Below are positions 37,764-46,247 of a stretch of DNA of 64,000 bases, in pieces. The notes under the pieces are model-generated. The model did not search any database. It was not told the DNA's origin and worked only from the letters and a program-made list of their open reading frames with translations. Source of the DNA: Citrobacter farmeri (GTDB lineage: Bacteria > Pseudomonadota > Gammaproteobacteria > Enterobacterales > Enterobacteriaceae); the NCBI RefSeq assembly GCF_019048065.1, contig NZ_CP077291.1, positions 3,596,001 through 3,660,000 on the forward strand, written 5' to 3'. Position numbers and translations under genes: made by a program. Position 1 is the first letter of the stretch. The number at the start of each line of letters is the position of its first letter.

Positions 37764-38915
37764 TCACATCGCCAGTTCATAGAGCGCTTTAATTTCTTCT
37801 AAAGAGGCCGTTCGTGGGTTGCCGCCCGTACAAACATCGTCCAGAGCCGCCTGCGCCAGCTGAGGAATATCCTCCTTGCTTGCGCCCGCGAGGGTAAGCC
37901 CTTGAGGAATGCCTACCTCACGACACAATGCGCGCACAGCATCAACAGCCAGCCTACGGGCATCAGCAAGGTTAACGCTATGCGCATTTTCTACTCCCAT
38001 CGCATGGGCTATGTCGCGATATTTCTCCCCGGTATAGTCGGCATTCCATTCCATGACATGCGGCAGCAGAATGGCGTTGGCAACACCGTGGGGCATGTTA
38101 TAGAACGCCCCCAATGGATGTGCCATCCCATGAACCAGACCTAACCCCACGTTAGAAAAGCCCATCCCGGCAATATACTGCGCCAGCGCCATCCCCTCGC
38201 CTCCTTCAGATTTACCGGCCACGGAATCGACCAGGCTACGGGAAATCAACGATATCGCTTTCAGATGCAGCATATCCGTCATCTCCCATGCCCCTCGGGT
38301 CGTGAATCCCTCAATCGCATGTGTCAACGCGTCAATCCCGGTGGCGGCTTTTAAGGCTGGCGGCATGGTGGCCATCATGTCGGAATCAATGATCGAAACC
38401 AGCGGAATGTCATGCGGATCGATACAAACAAATTTCCGCCGCTTCTCTTCATCGGTGATGACATAGTTGATAGTCACTTCCGCAGCGGTACCCGCAGTGG
38501 TTGGCACAGCGATAATCGGAACACTGGGCTTCCGGGTGGCGGCAAATCCTTCCAGGCTGCGAACATCGGCAAATTCCGGGTTATTAATAATAATCCCGAT
38601 GGCTTTACAGGTATCCTGTGGAGATCCGCCGCCAATGGCGACCAGGTAGTCAGCCGAAGCGCGTTTAAATACCTCAACCCCCTTCTGTACCATGGCAATA
38701 GTCGGGTTAGGCAGAACGTCGGCGAAAACGTCAAACTCCAGCCCAGCGTACGTCAGCAGAGAGGTGACTTTATCCACCGCACCACACTCCACCAGTACCC
38801 GATCCGTCACCACCAGCCCTTTTTTGTATCCTCTGCGTTTGACTTCATCAACGATATGGTTAATCGCGCCGGCGCCAAACCAGGCAGTTTCATTAAGTAT
38901 CATTCTCCAGGTCAT
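37764..38915 (-). CDS. FucO-like iron-dependent lactaldehyde reductase
   Basis: The 383-residue group III alcohol dehydrogenase closely resembles E. coli FucO, L-1,2-propanediol oxidoreductase. Shared segments include GGGSPQDTCKAIG (nucleotide binding), PTTAGTAAEVTINYVITDEEKRRKF and the metal site GIDALTHAIEG and VHGMAHPLGAFYNMPHG. FucO reduces L-lactaldehyde to L-1,2-propanediol with NADH. As last gene of a sugar operon with an aldolase, it probably disposes of the lactaldehyde that L-fucose or L-rhamnose catabolism forms. It is a paralogue by context, not part of a normal fuc operon. Confidence 0.9.
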   Translation of the reverse strand: MTWRMILNETAWFGAGAINHIVDEVKRRGYKKGLVVTDRVLVECGAVDKVTSLLTYAGLEFDVFADVLPNPTIAMVQKGVEVFKRASADYLVAIGGGSPQDTCKAIGIIINNPEFADVRSLEGFAATRKPSVPIIAVPTTAGTAAEVTINYVITDEEKRRKFVCIDPHDIPLVSIIDSDMMATMPPALKAATGIDALTHAIEGFTTRGAWEMTDMLHLKAISLISRSLVDSVAGKSEGGEGMALAQYIAGMGFSNVGLGLVHGMAHPLGAFYNMPHGVANAILLPHVMEWNADYTGEKYRDIAHAMGVENAHSVNLADARRLAVDAVRALCREVGIPQGLTLAGASKEDIPQLAQAALDDVCTGGNPRTASLEEIKALYELAM

Positions 38916-38932
38916 GATTCACTCCTTTTGAT

Positions 38933-39385
38933 TTAATTCGTAAAATCCCGTTTTTCTACCAGCAGCACATGCTGCGTCGCCATCACGCACTCATCGCGTT
39001 GATTAACGACCTCGAGCTTTTCCGTCACAAAGCCATATTTTGCATTACGCGGGTGATCGCGTTTTTCGCTAATAGATATATTGACTCGCAGGGTATCGCC
39101 AATAAAAACCGGGTGCGGAAAACGTAATTTCTCATAGCCATAAGTCATGGCTTTAGAATTAATGACTCCGGCCGTCATCCCAACGGCGATGGCAAACGTT
39201 AAAGTTCCGTGGGCAATACGCTGGCCAAAAGGCTGAGTTTTACACCACTCAGCATCCATATGATGAGGATAAAAGTCACCGGTCTGCCCGGCATGAATAA
39301 CAATATCGCTTTCAGTGATGGTACGCCCCGTTGTTGTCCGACACTCAGACAGGGAGAAATCTTCGAAATATTTATCGATAAACAT
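38933..39385 (-). CDS. MaoC-like (R)-hydratase/dehydratase
   Basis: The 150-residue hotdog-fold protein carries the hydratase-2 motif as [16 protein letters not shown]. The Asp and the second His keep the normal Asp-x4-His spacing, with the usual Asn replaced by Tyr. [11 protein letters not shown] helix follows. MaoC enzymes add or remove water on CoA or ACP thioesters of 3-hydroxy acids. In this operon no enolase-type or IlvD-type sugar-acid dehydratase is present. This protein, together with the CoA-transferases encoded divergently, might perform that dehydration on a CoA ester (inference). Confidence 0.85.
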   Translation of the reverse strand: MFIDKYFEDFSLSECRTTTGRTITESDIVIHAGQTGDFYPHHMDAEWCKTQPFGQRIAHGTLTFAIAVGMTAGVINSKAMTYGYEKLRFPHPVFIGDTLRVNISISEKRDHPRNAKYGFVTEKLEVVNQRDECVMATQHVLLVEKRDFTN

Positions 39386-39406
39386 AATTTTTACCTCGAC
39401 AGTCGG

Positions 39407-39739
39407 TTACTCCAGGTGATAAACCTCTTCCATTGATGCCCACAGCTCTCCATCTTTTCGGCTTTCAAGGGGCGTCAGGCAGGGAATACACTCATCCCAC
39501 CAACGCTGGGTAACCGGATCTGCGGCCATCTTCGCCATATCTTTTTGATAATCATCGCCGTGATATTCGTAATAGCTAAATAGCCAGCCATCCTTAAAGT
39601 AAATTGAGTAGTTAGAGATATTGCAGGCTTTAATCATGGCGTTCACTTCCGGCCACGGATTAGCATGTAGCTGTGCATAATAGGCATATTTTTCTGGTTT
39701 AACCTGAATTACACCACCGAACCGTTGGATAGTCATCAT
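39407..39739 (-). CDS. L-rhamnose/L-fucose mutarotase-like protein
   Basis: The 110-residue protein belongs to the RhaM-type mutarotase family (dimeric alpha/beta barrel). ATG 39739 is preceded by GAGGGTTAAT; an upstream in-frame ATG at 39751 is less well placed. Motifs include KPEKYAYYAQLHANPWPEV with the active-site His, SIYFKDGWLFSYYEYHG and RWWDECIPC. The family interconverts alpha and beta anomers of 6-deoxy sugars. Its presence argues that the pathway substrate is L-rhamnose, L-fucose or a related sugar. Confidence 0.85.
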   Translation of the reverse strand: MMTIQRFGGVIQVKPEKYAYYAQLHANPWPEVNAMIKACNISNYSIYFKDGWLFSYYEYHGDDYQKDMAKMAADPVTQRWWDECIPCLTPLESRKDGELWASMEEVYHLE

Positions 39740-39758
39740 ATTAACCCTCATAAATTTA

Positions 39759-40661
39759 TTAGATAATGGCGCTTTGCTTTAGCACCTCACGAACTTTAAT
39801 TTTCCGTTCTTCCGTTAATGGTCCGGTTGGGCGCAATGAATTAACCGGTACATCGAGACCTGTCAGCTGCAACGCATATTTAATGACATTATAAAACGGC
39901 ACATCCAGGCCATAGAGCGGAGGGATCCAGGAAAGTCGCTGCTGCAAAGCGACGGCTTCACTCAGTTCCCCATTTCGCCAGTGCTGATAAATACCGCAGG
40001 TCAGTTCCGGGGCAAAGTTAGCGCTGGCAGGGATCGCGCCGTCGCCGCCTAAAATTAAGGTACCGAACAGATATTCATCGTAGCCGGAGAACACAGCAAA
40101 ATCGGGCCGCATTGGCTTAACGGCATGAATAACCTCGCGAATATGATTTAGCGTATCAACGGTATCCTTCAGTCCTACGATATTCGGGCATGCCATAGCC
40201 AGTCGCTGGATACAGGAGACGGGTATCGCCTGACCGGTCAGCGCCGGAAAGTTATACAGTATGATGGGCAACGGCAGTTGTTCAGCAATATAGCGGAAAT
40301 GCTCGAACAAGTACTCTTCAGCCAGCGGGTTGTACCATGGATTGATAACCACAACGCCATCCGTTCCCGCCTCCAGCGCTTTACGGCCAAACTCAATTGT
40401 CGCCTGTGTGCCCGGGCAAGAGATACCAACCAGCACTGGCTTACGGCCTGCGACATACTCAATACAGAACTGCATCACTTCCTGGCGCAAGCTGTCCGAC
40501 ATATGCGCGAATTCGCCAGCGCTACCGAGAAAGAAAAGACCGTCTACGTCGCTGGCAATCAGATGATCAATCAGCCTCGACATAGCCAGCCGATCTAACT
40601 GCTCGTGCTCATCAAACAACGTCGGAACCGGAGGGATAATGCCGCTAAATGTTGTACTCAT
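39759..40661 (-). CDS. DapA-family class I aldolase (dihydrodipicolinate synthase-like)
   Basis: The 300-residue TIM barrel has the Schiff-base Lys165 in IVGLKDT, Tyr136 in ILYNFPALTG and the substrate carboxylate loop GSAGE (46-50). These are features of the N-acetylneuraminate lyase/KDG aldolase branch rather than true DapA. Such enzymes split 2-keto-3-deoxy sugar acids to pyruvate plus an aldehyde. With a FucO-like enzyme in the same operon, cleavage of a 2-keto-3-deoxy-6-deoxyhexonate to pyruvate and lactaldehyde is the natural prediction. Confidence 0.88.
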   Translation of the reverse strand: MSTTFSGIIPPVPTLFDEHEQLDRLAMSRLIDHLIASDVDGLFFLGSAGEFAHMSDSLRQEVMQFCIEYVAGRKPVLVGISCPGTQATIEFGRKALEAGTDGVVVINPWYNPLAEEYLFEHFRYIAEQLPLPIILYNFPALTGQAIPVSCIQRLAMACPNIVGLKDTVDTLNHIREVIHAVKPMRPDFAVFSGYDEYLFGTLILGGDGAIPASANFAPELTCGIYQHWRNGELSEAVALQQRLSWIPPLYGLDVPFYNVIKYALQLTGLDVPVNSLRPTGPLTEERKIKVREVLKQSAII

Positions 40662-40709
40662 GTGTCACTCCTGATGTTCTAAAAGATATCGGTTAAAAAC
40701 ACCCTCGCG

Positions 40710-41579
40710 TCATGCTTCCCTTAACCGATAGAGTTGTTGCGCATTGTGGCTAAAAAAACGCGTTTGCCAGGCGCTTCCCTGCGCATCAGTAATGCGTATA
40801 AGTGTGTTGACCCATGGGACGAGCCCGGTATTCAGCGAACAGACCGGAAAATTACTGGCAAAAACGACCCTGTCGGCGGAGAACATCTCAAGACACTGCT
40901 CCACAACCGGGCGGACACCATTGCAATCACTACCCGCAGGAATATTGACGCCGGAAACTTTGCACCAGACATGCCGCTGCAGCGCCAACGCTTGCAAATT
41001 TCGCCGCCAGTTCGCCGCATAGCTGGCATCTTCCGCAAGGCGAACGCTATCAACATTACCCATATGATTTAAAACCAGAGTTGTTGACGTCCGTTCGGCC
41101 AGCGCCACTGCATCCGCCAGATCTTCATTACGCAGGCATACTTCAAAACAGAGTCCCGCGTTGCCCAGCGCATTAACATTACTGATAAAGTCAGGGGTCA
41201 GGCAGGCTCCGGGCGGTTGGCTGGCAACGTGCAGTACGTGGCGTACGCCCTTCACCGCCGGGTGATATGCATCGGTATCCAGCCAGCGCGCTACCGCCCC
41301 GGACTGTTGCAGGTCGAGCGAGACAATGCCACCCTCAACAAAATTCGTCGGGTCTGCACATAGCTCGCGCAAGAACTGGCTTTCCAACCCGCGCTGCTCA
41401 GGCGCAACGTCAACTTCAACATACACCGCACGATCGATGCACCACGTATCCTGCTCGACCAGCGCGCGATAATCCTGCCAGCTAACGTCATGGTTCAGCA
41501 CCGGAACCGCGCTGAGCCACGGCAGACGAAAACGCGACAGATCCCAAAGGTGAAGATGGGTATCGGTAATGTGCAACAT
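40710..41579 (-). CDS. Amidohydrolase (COG3618), probable sugar lactonase
   Basis: The 289-residue TIM-barrel amidohydrolase has the metal motif THLHLWD (His8, His10), a central LVLNHMGN and the late ASNFPVCS segment, in which the usual Asp is Asn as in many COG3618 proteins. Characterised members include L-fucono-1,5-lactonase and L-rhamnono-lactonase. It probably hydrolyses the sugar lactone made by the dehydrogenase encoded 19 nt upstream. Confidence 0.82.
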   Translation of the reverse strand: MLHITDTHLHLWDLSRFRLPWLSAVPVLNHDVSWQDYRALVEQDTWCIDRAVYVEVDVAPEQRGLESQFLRELCADPTNFVEGGIVSLDLQQSGAVARWLDTDAYHPAVKGVRHVLHVASQPPGACLTPDFISNVNALGNAGLCFEVCLRNEDLADAVALAERTSTTLVLNHMGNVDSVRLAEDASYAANWRRNLQALALQRHVWCKVSGVNIPAGSDCNGVRPVVEQCLEMFSADRVVFASNFPVCSLNTGLVPWVNTLIRITDAQGSAWQTRFFSHNAQQLYRLREA

Positions 41580-41598
41580 GCCGGACCTCCCGTAATAA

Positions 41599-42654
41599 TC
41601 AGTATTTCACCGCGGTCGCACCGCTGGCGTTTGACTGGTAGCAGGCTTCAACGACACACATGGTTTTCCACGCATCGTTGATGTCGTTAAGCCAGACATA
41701 ATTCGGGTCTTCAAGTTTGCACTGCATGCCAGCCATCGGGCCAATAAAGGCATCCGGGAACCAGGTACCTTCAACAGGTAAGGTTTGCCATCCTTTACCA
41801 TCATCAAGGATAAATTCGAATTTATCGTCTGCACCCTGTGGATAATTCAAAATAACCCCGATCTGAATTTTAATCGCGCCCCTGGTCCCTTCGATTTTAA
41901 AGAAACACTCCTGTTTATCCGGGGCATAATCATGGCCGTGATTCGTATGAATATTGGCGCGAATGACATCGCCGTAGTCCATGATGATCGATGAACGAGT
42001 TTGCGCCAGCTCCATCATTTTAGGATGCTTCATGGTTTTGCAATAAACGGACTCCGGGTCACCAAGGAAGAAACGAATCGCATCAATGTAATGAATGCTG
42101 TGATAATTGACCTCCATGCGCTCCTTTTCGAATAAAAATTTCCAGAGATTCCATGGTGTCTGGCAAATAACACGCATTTCGACATCATGAATATCCCCCA
42201 GCAAGCCTTCATCAATCATTTTTTTTGCTGCGATCATAAAGGGGGCACGACGCAGCTGGAAATTAATGCCAGCGGTAATATTTTTCTCATGACAACAATC
42301 AAGAATCGCTTTCGCCTGTTCGATAGATTCACCCATCGGCTTTTGAATCAGCGCACCGACATCGGAAGGTAATTTTTGCAGGATCGGCAAAATCTCAGAG
42401 GCTGGTACGGCAATATCAAATACACAGCCCTCAGATTGCGCAAGTTCGATCAGTTCATCAAGCGTCTGGCAGGCATGAGGAATATCCCACTGGCTGGCCA
42501 CGCTTTGCGCTTTTTGATAATCACGGTCATACAAACCGAGAACCAGGAACCCGGCTTTACGATAAGCAGGCAAGTGTGAGTCGGTGACGATCCCGCCCGC
42601 ACCAATAATGACCACAGGTTTACTGTATTGCGGCATGTCCAGTTGCGTTGTCAT
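41599..42654 (-). CDS. Gfo/Idh/MocA-family sugar dehydrogenase
   Basis: The 351-residue NAD(P)-dependent oxidoreductase shows the N-terminal Rossmann motif VIIGAGGIVTDSHLPAY, the QKPMG equivalent of the family EKP motif with catalytic Lys, and the conserved NYHSIHYIDAIRF segment with the proposed proton-transfer His. Its likely role is oxidation of the free sugar at C1 to the lactone. It follows the transporter gene by 16 nt, and the lactonase gene comes next, an order matching the pathway. Confidence 0.88.
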   Translation of the reverse strand: MTTQLDMPQYSKPVVIIGAGGIVTDSHLPAYRKAGFLVLGLYDRDYQKAQSVASQWDIPHACQTLDELIELAQSEGCVFDIAVPASEILPILQKLPSDVGALIQKPMGESIEQAKAILDCCHEKNITAGINFQLRRAPFMIAAKKMIDEGLLGDIHDVEMRVICQTPWNLWKFLFEKERMEVNYHSIHYIDAIRFFLGDPESVYCKTMKHPKMMELAQTRSSIIMDYGDVIRANIHTNHGHDYAPDKQECFFKIEGTRGAIKIQIGVILNYPQGADDKFEFILDDGKGWQTLPVEGTWFPDAFIGPMAGMQCKLEDPNYVWLNDINDAWKTMCVVEACYQSNASGATAVKY

Positions 42655-42670
42655 TTCTTTATCCTCTTTT

Positions 42671-43681
42671 TTAAGCTAATCCGTTGGCATATCCGACGAT
42701 AACGACGGAGAGAACCAAAATTACATTACCCAGAAGCATAACTTTTTTCGGTTTTTCATAGCCTTGCCATTCACCCGTTTTCAGACCCCAGGCGTTGGAA
42801 ATAATCAGCGCCCCTGACAAGAACGCTATCCAGCCGATCACCGGCCCCAGGTCACCCAGCAGCGCGGTTGACTTGGCATATAAGCCTAGCGCAGCAAACC
42901 AAATCCCCCCTGTTAACAACGCCTTAAACCATGCAAAGGAGGAACCTGACCGGGCAAAATCACTAAACGTATTGTTTTTTCTCAGCACCCACAGCGCATA
43001 ACCGATATTAGAAATAAAGCCACCGGATGCAAAAACGATGACATAGGCGATCAGGCTGGCACTGACCGGATTGATACCATCCTCCACAGCCAGAGCACTG
43101 GCCCGACTGGCGTAGGTATAACCAACGTTCATTGCTGCGGTACCAAACCCGGAAGCCAGCGCCATGAGCAAGCCGCTGACGAACTTGTCATTTTTTACCC
43201 GCGACGCATCCTGTTTTGATTCTTTATCTTTAAGAATACCGGCTTTAGTAATCACCCCTACGCCAATAAGCATCACCGCCATTCCAGCCAGCAGCCAGCT
43301 TAATGAATTAGCGGGCGGAATTTTATTAAGAATAAATAGTGGAATTAATGAACCGAGAGAACATCCCACGCCGGTATTGATCCCAACAGTCAGAGACATA
43401 CCGATATTATCAATACCTTTGCCATACCAGATAGCGCTTATTCCCCAAAGAAAACCGCAGGCAGCAGCGATAACTAAAATCCAGCCAGGGGTAAGCAGTA
43501 TATATTTAAAAAATCCCGGAACTTCAATCCACGTCCAGACAATAGGAATTATCAATATACCAATGATGGAAAATATCACCCAAAAGGCTTCCCAGGAAAA
43601 TGGTCGATAGTTTTTCATACCAAGACCAAAGCTTCCCTGGAACATACAAGCGATCATCAAGACAAAAAATCCCGCTAGCAT
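42671..43681 (-). CDS. RhaT-like L-rhamnose/proton symporter family transporter
   Basis: The 336-residue inner-membrane protein has about ten hydrophobic helices and fits the RhaT branch of the drug/metabolite transporter superfamily (MNVGYTYA, FLSGALIISNAWGLKTGEW). AGGAGAAGCTCT precedes the ATG. It is first gene of the seven-gene operon and should import the sugar or sugar acid that the operon degrades. RhaT specificity for L-rhamnose points to a 6-deoxyhexose. Confidence 0.86.
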   Translation of the reverse strand: MLAGFFVLMIACMFQGSFGLGMKNYRPFSWEAFWVIFSIIGILIIPIVWTWIEVPGFFKYILLTPGWILVIAAACGFLWGISAIWYGKGIDNIGMSLTVGINTGVGCSLGSLIPLFILNKIPPANSLSWLLAGMAVMLIGVGVITKAGILKDKESKQDASRVKNDKFVSGLLMALASGFGTAAMNVGYTYASRASALAVEDGINPVSASLIAYVIVFASGGFISNIGYALWVLRKNNTFSDFARSGSSFAWFKALLTGGIWFAALGLYAKSTALLGDLGPVIGWIAFLSGALIISNAWGLKTGEWQGYEKPKKVMLLGNVILVLSVVIVGYANGLA

Positions 43682-43947
43682 AGAGCTTCTCCTGTTAATT
43701 AGATTATGTATTCAAGAATCATCCTTACTCCATTGTTCATATATGTGAATTAATGACCACAGATAGAAACTAACTGAAAACTAATCCTCGTTTTTTTTAT
43801 GGTCAACCGAAAAAATTAATCAATTATTTTTTTTCAATGTCGATCACAATTTCACCTAATCTGACTACAAAAGTATCAGTAGCTGTGACTCAATGGTAGT
43901 GCGGTAGTACCAATTTTATGTGAAGTTCATTACAAAAAGGAGTTCTT
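43682..43947. promoter_or_regulatory. Divergent promoter region with candidate GntR/IclR operator
   Basis: These 266 AT-rich bp separate the transporter operon and the CoA-transferase operon. TGGTAGTGCGGTAGTACCA (43894-43912) combines a direct repeat GGTAGTRC with outer TGGTA/TACCA arms. It lies 36 bp upstream of the plus-strand start and is a plausible site for the GntR or IclR regulators encoded nearby. Confidence 0.5.
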
Positions 43948-45090
43948 ATGGTGACGTTGAGGGGCATTACCTGGGGTCATAGCCGTGGATTTACATCCGT
44001 AGTGGCCACCGCGCAGCGGTTTAGCGAGCTGAATCCTGATGTCGAAATTGTGTGGGAAAAGCGTTCATTGCAGGCCTTTGCCGATGGAGATCTGGATGAA
44101 CTGGCGCGACTTTATGACCTGCTGGTTATTGACCATCCGTGGGCGGGGTTCGTCGCGGAGAAAGCGATTCTTTTGCCTCTTCAGGACTATTTACCAAAAG
44201 CTTACCTTGACGATCAGGCAGCAAATTCAGTGGGCGGTTCTCATGAAAGCTATCTTTTTAACGGTTTTCAGAGCGCTCTGGCTATCGATGCGGCAACGCC
44301 CGTCGCCGTATATCGCCCGGATCACCTGCAACAGGGTCAATTCGCACTACCGGAAACCTGGCAAGACCTGCTCGCCCTCGCGCGGAGCGGAAAAGTCATC
44401 TACGCCGGGATCCCGATCAACTTGTTGATGGACTTCCTGATGCTCTGCGCCACCCGAGGCGGTACCTGGTTTGATGAACAGAATATCACCAGCCGCGACA
44501 CCGGTATCGAAGCGCTTGAAGCGCTGCGCGAACTGGCCAGCTACTGTTCGAAAGAGATTTTCGACTACGATCCTATCGCCGTTCACGAACTTCTTTCGAC
44601 CCGCGATGACTGGAGCTACTGCCCCTTCGCTTATGGTTATTCAAACTATTCCCGCGCCGGATATGCCCGTCACCTGCTGAAAGCAACAGACGTTGTCTCC
44701 TGGCACGGCGAACCGCTGAAAACCGTACTCGGTGGAACCGGCCTGGCGATTTCCGCAAAATGCCAGCATAAAGAAGCGGCTCTCGCCTATGCCAGCTATA
44801 CCGCTTCAGCGGAAGTACAAAAAACACTGTTCTTTGATAATGGCGGCCAACCGGGACATCGTGGGGCCTGGCTTGATGATGAAGTGAACCGCCGCAGCCT
44901 GGATTTCTTCGCCGACACCCTTCCCACTCTTGACCGCTCGGCTAAACGTCCACGCTACAGCGGATTTTTGAACTTTCAGGATCATGCAGGCGATCTGGTA
45001 CGGGAATATGTTATGAACGGTGGCAACAGCAGCGCCGTTTTCGCCAGCATGAACGCGCTTTATCAAACATCACGCGGCTTAATGGAGTAG
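43948..45090 (+). CDS. Solute-binding-protein-like protein without signal peptide
   Basis: The 380-residue protein has the fold signatures of ABC-type family 1 sugar-binding proteins (FSELNPDVEIVWEKRS, DLLVIDHPWAG, LPETWQDLLALA, GGTGLAIS, AALAYASYTAS). The start is fixed by AAGGAG 5 nt before the ATG. The N-terminus runs straight into the first beta strand, so no signal peptide or lipobox exists and the product should remain in the cytoplasm. No ABC permease or ATPase gene is nearby. It is the first gene of an operon with two CoA-transferases (2-nt gap to the next). It may be a ligand sensor, carrier or repurposed enzyme. Confidence 0.82.
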   Translation: MVTLRGITWGHSRGFTSVVATAQRFSELNPDVEIVWEKRSLQAFADGDLDELARLYDLLVIDHPWAGFVAEKAILLPLQDYLPKAYLDDQAANSVGGSHESYLFNGFQSALAIDAATPVAVYRPDHLQQGQFALPETWQDLLALARSGKVIYAGIPINLLMDFLMLCATRGGTWFDEQNITSRDTGIEALEALRELASYCSKEIFDYDPIAVHELLSTRDDWSYCPFAYGYSNYSRAGYARHLLKATDVVSWHGEPLKTVLGGTGLAISAKCQHKEAALAYASYTASAEVQKTLFFDNGGQPGHRGAWLDDEVNRRSLDFFADTLPTLDRSAKRPRYSGFLNFQDHAGDLVREYVMNGGNSSAVFASMNALYQTSRGLME

Positions 45091-45092
45091 CT

Positions 45093-46247
45093 ATGCTTCC
45101 TTTAACAGGTTTAGTAGTACTGGATTTCAGTCAGTTTCTGGCCGGGCCTTCCGCTGCACTGCGCCTGGCGGATATGGGGGCCAGGGTCATCAAAGTGGAA
45201 CGTCCCGGGGGCGGAGATGCGAGCAGAAACCTGAGTCTTAACAATCAGTGGATCAATAACGACAGCCTGCTTTTTCATACTATCAATCGTGGTAAAGAGA
45301 GTTTCATCGCCAATCTGAAGGAGCCTCGGGAGCTGGCGCACGTTAAGAAGCTGATCGCCCAGGCCGATATTCTTATCGAAAATTTTCGCCCTGGCGTGAT
45401 GGACAAAATCGGTCTCGGCTATGAAGAAGCCCGTCGACTCAACCCACAACTGGTCTATGCATCTGTCACCGGATACGGTACCGAGGGTCCCTGGGTTAAA
45501 AAGCCCGGTCAGGATCTGCTGGTGCAAGCCATGTCAGGGCTCACCTGGCTAAACGGCAACAAGGACCAGCCACCGACGCCCTTTGCGCTGTCGGTTGCTG
45601 ATTCGCTCGCCGGAGCACATCTGGTGGAAGGGATCCTCGCCTGCCTGATCCGCCGCGGCAAAACCCGGCTTGGTGGGCGGGTTGAAGTCAGCCTGATGGA
45701 GTCACTGCTCAGCATGCAGTTTGAAGTTCTGACCACCTGGCTTAACGATGGACACCAGCCCCCCTGCCGTAGCGCGGACAATAACGCTCATGCATACCTC
45801 GCCGCGCCCTACGGCATTTATGCAACCAGGAAAGGTTATATCGCACTCGCCATGGGCTCGGTGGTTGAGCTTGGCAAAATTTTGGGCTCCCCAGCCCTAA
45901 CCAAATACCACGAACCGAACGAATGGTTCAGTCGTCGGGATGAGATTAAGCAGGTGATTGCCGGGATTCTGGTTGCGGAAAGCGCCTCTTTTTGGCTGGA
46001 AAGGCTCGAAAAAGCGGGCTACTGGTGTGCCGAAGTGAGTAACTGGTCAACGCTGACGGCAAGCGAGGGATTCCGCGCGCTGGATATGACTCAGGATGTC
46101 CGACTCGATGACGGCAAAACGATCACGATGCTGAAATCGCCGCTGCGCTTCAATGGCAAGCGCACCTCATCTTCCCGCCCTGCGCCAGTGTTAGGAGCAA
46201 ATACAGCGCAGATTCAGGCCGACTTTCACTTAGCGGAGGCTGATTGA
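45093..46247 (+). CDS. Class III (CaiB/BaiF) CoA-transferase, copy 1
   Basis: The 384-residue family III CoA-transferase has a Rossmann-like N-terminus (VVLDFSQFLAGPSAALRLADMGARVIKVE). The catalytic Asp170 lies in LSVADSLAG, equivalent to Asp169 of formyl-CoA transferase. These enzymes move CoA between carboxylic acids. The substrate is unknown; sugar acids from the divergent operon are the contextual candidates. It overlaps the next gene by one base (TGATG) and is its paralogue. Confidence 0.9.
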   Translation: MLPLTGLVVLDFSQFLAGPSAALRLADMGARVIKVERPGGGDASRNLSLNNQWINNDSLLFHTINRGKESFIANLKEPRELAHVKKLIAQADILIENFRPGVMDKIGLGYEEARRLNPQLVYASVTGYGTEGPWVKKPGQDLLVQAMSGLTWLNGNKDQPPTPFALSVADSLAGAHLVEGILACLIRRGKTRLGGRVEVSLMESLLSMQFEVLTTWLNDGHQPPCRSADNNAHAYLAAPYGIYATRKGYIALAMGSVVELGKILGSPALTKYHEPNEWFSRRDEIKQVIAGILVAESASFWLERLEKAGYWCAEVSNWSTLTASEGFRALDMTQDVRLDDGKTITMLKSPLRFNGKRTSSSRPAPVLGANTAQIQADFHLAEAD

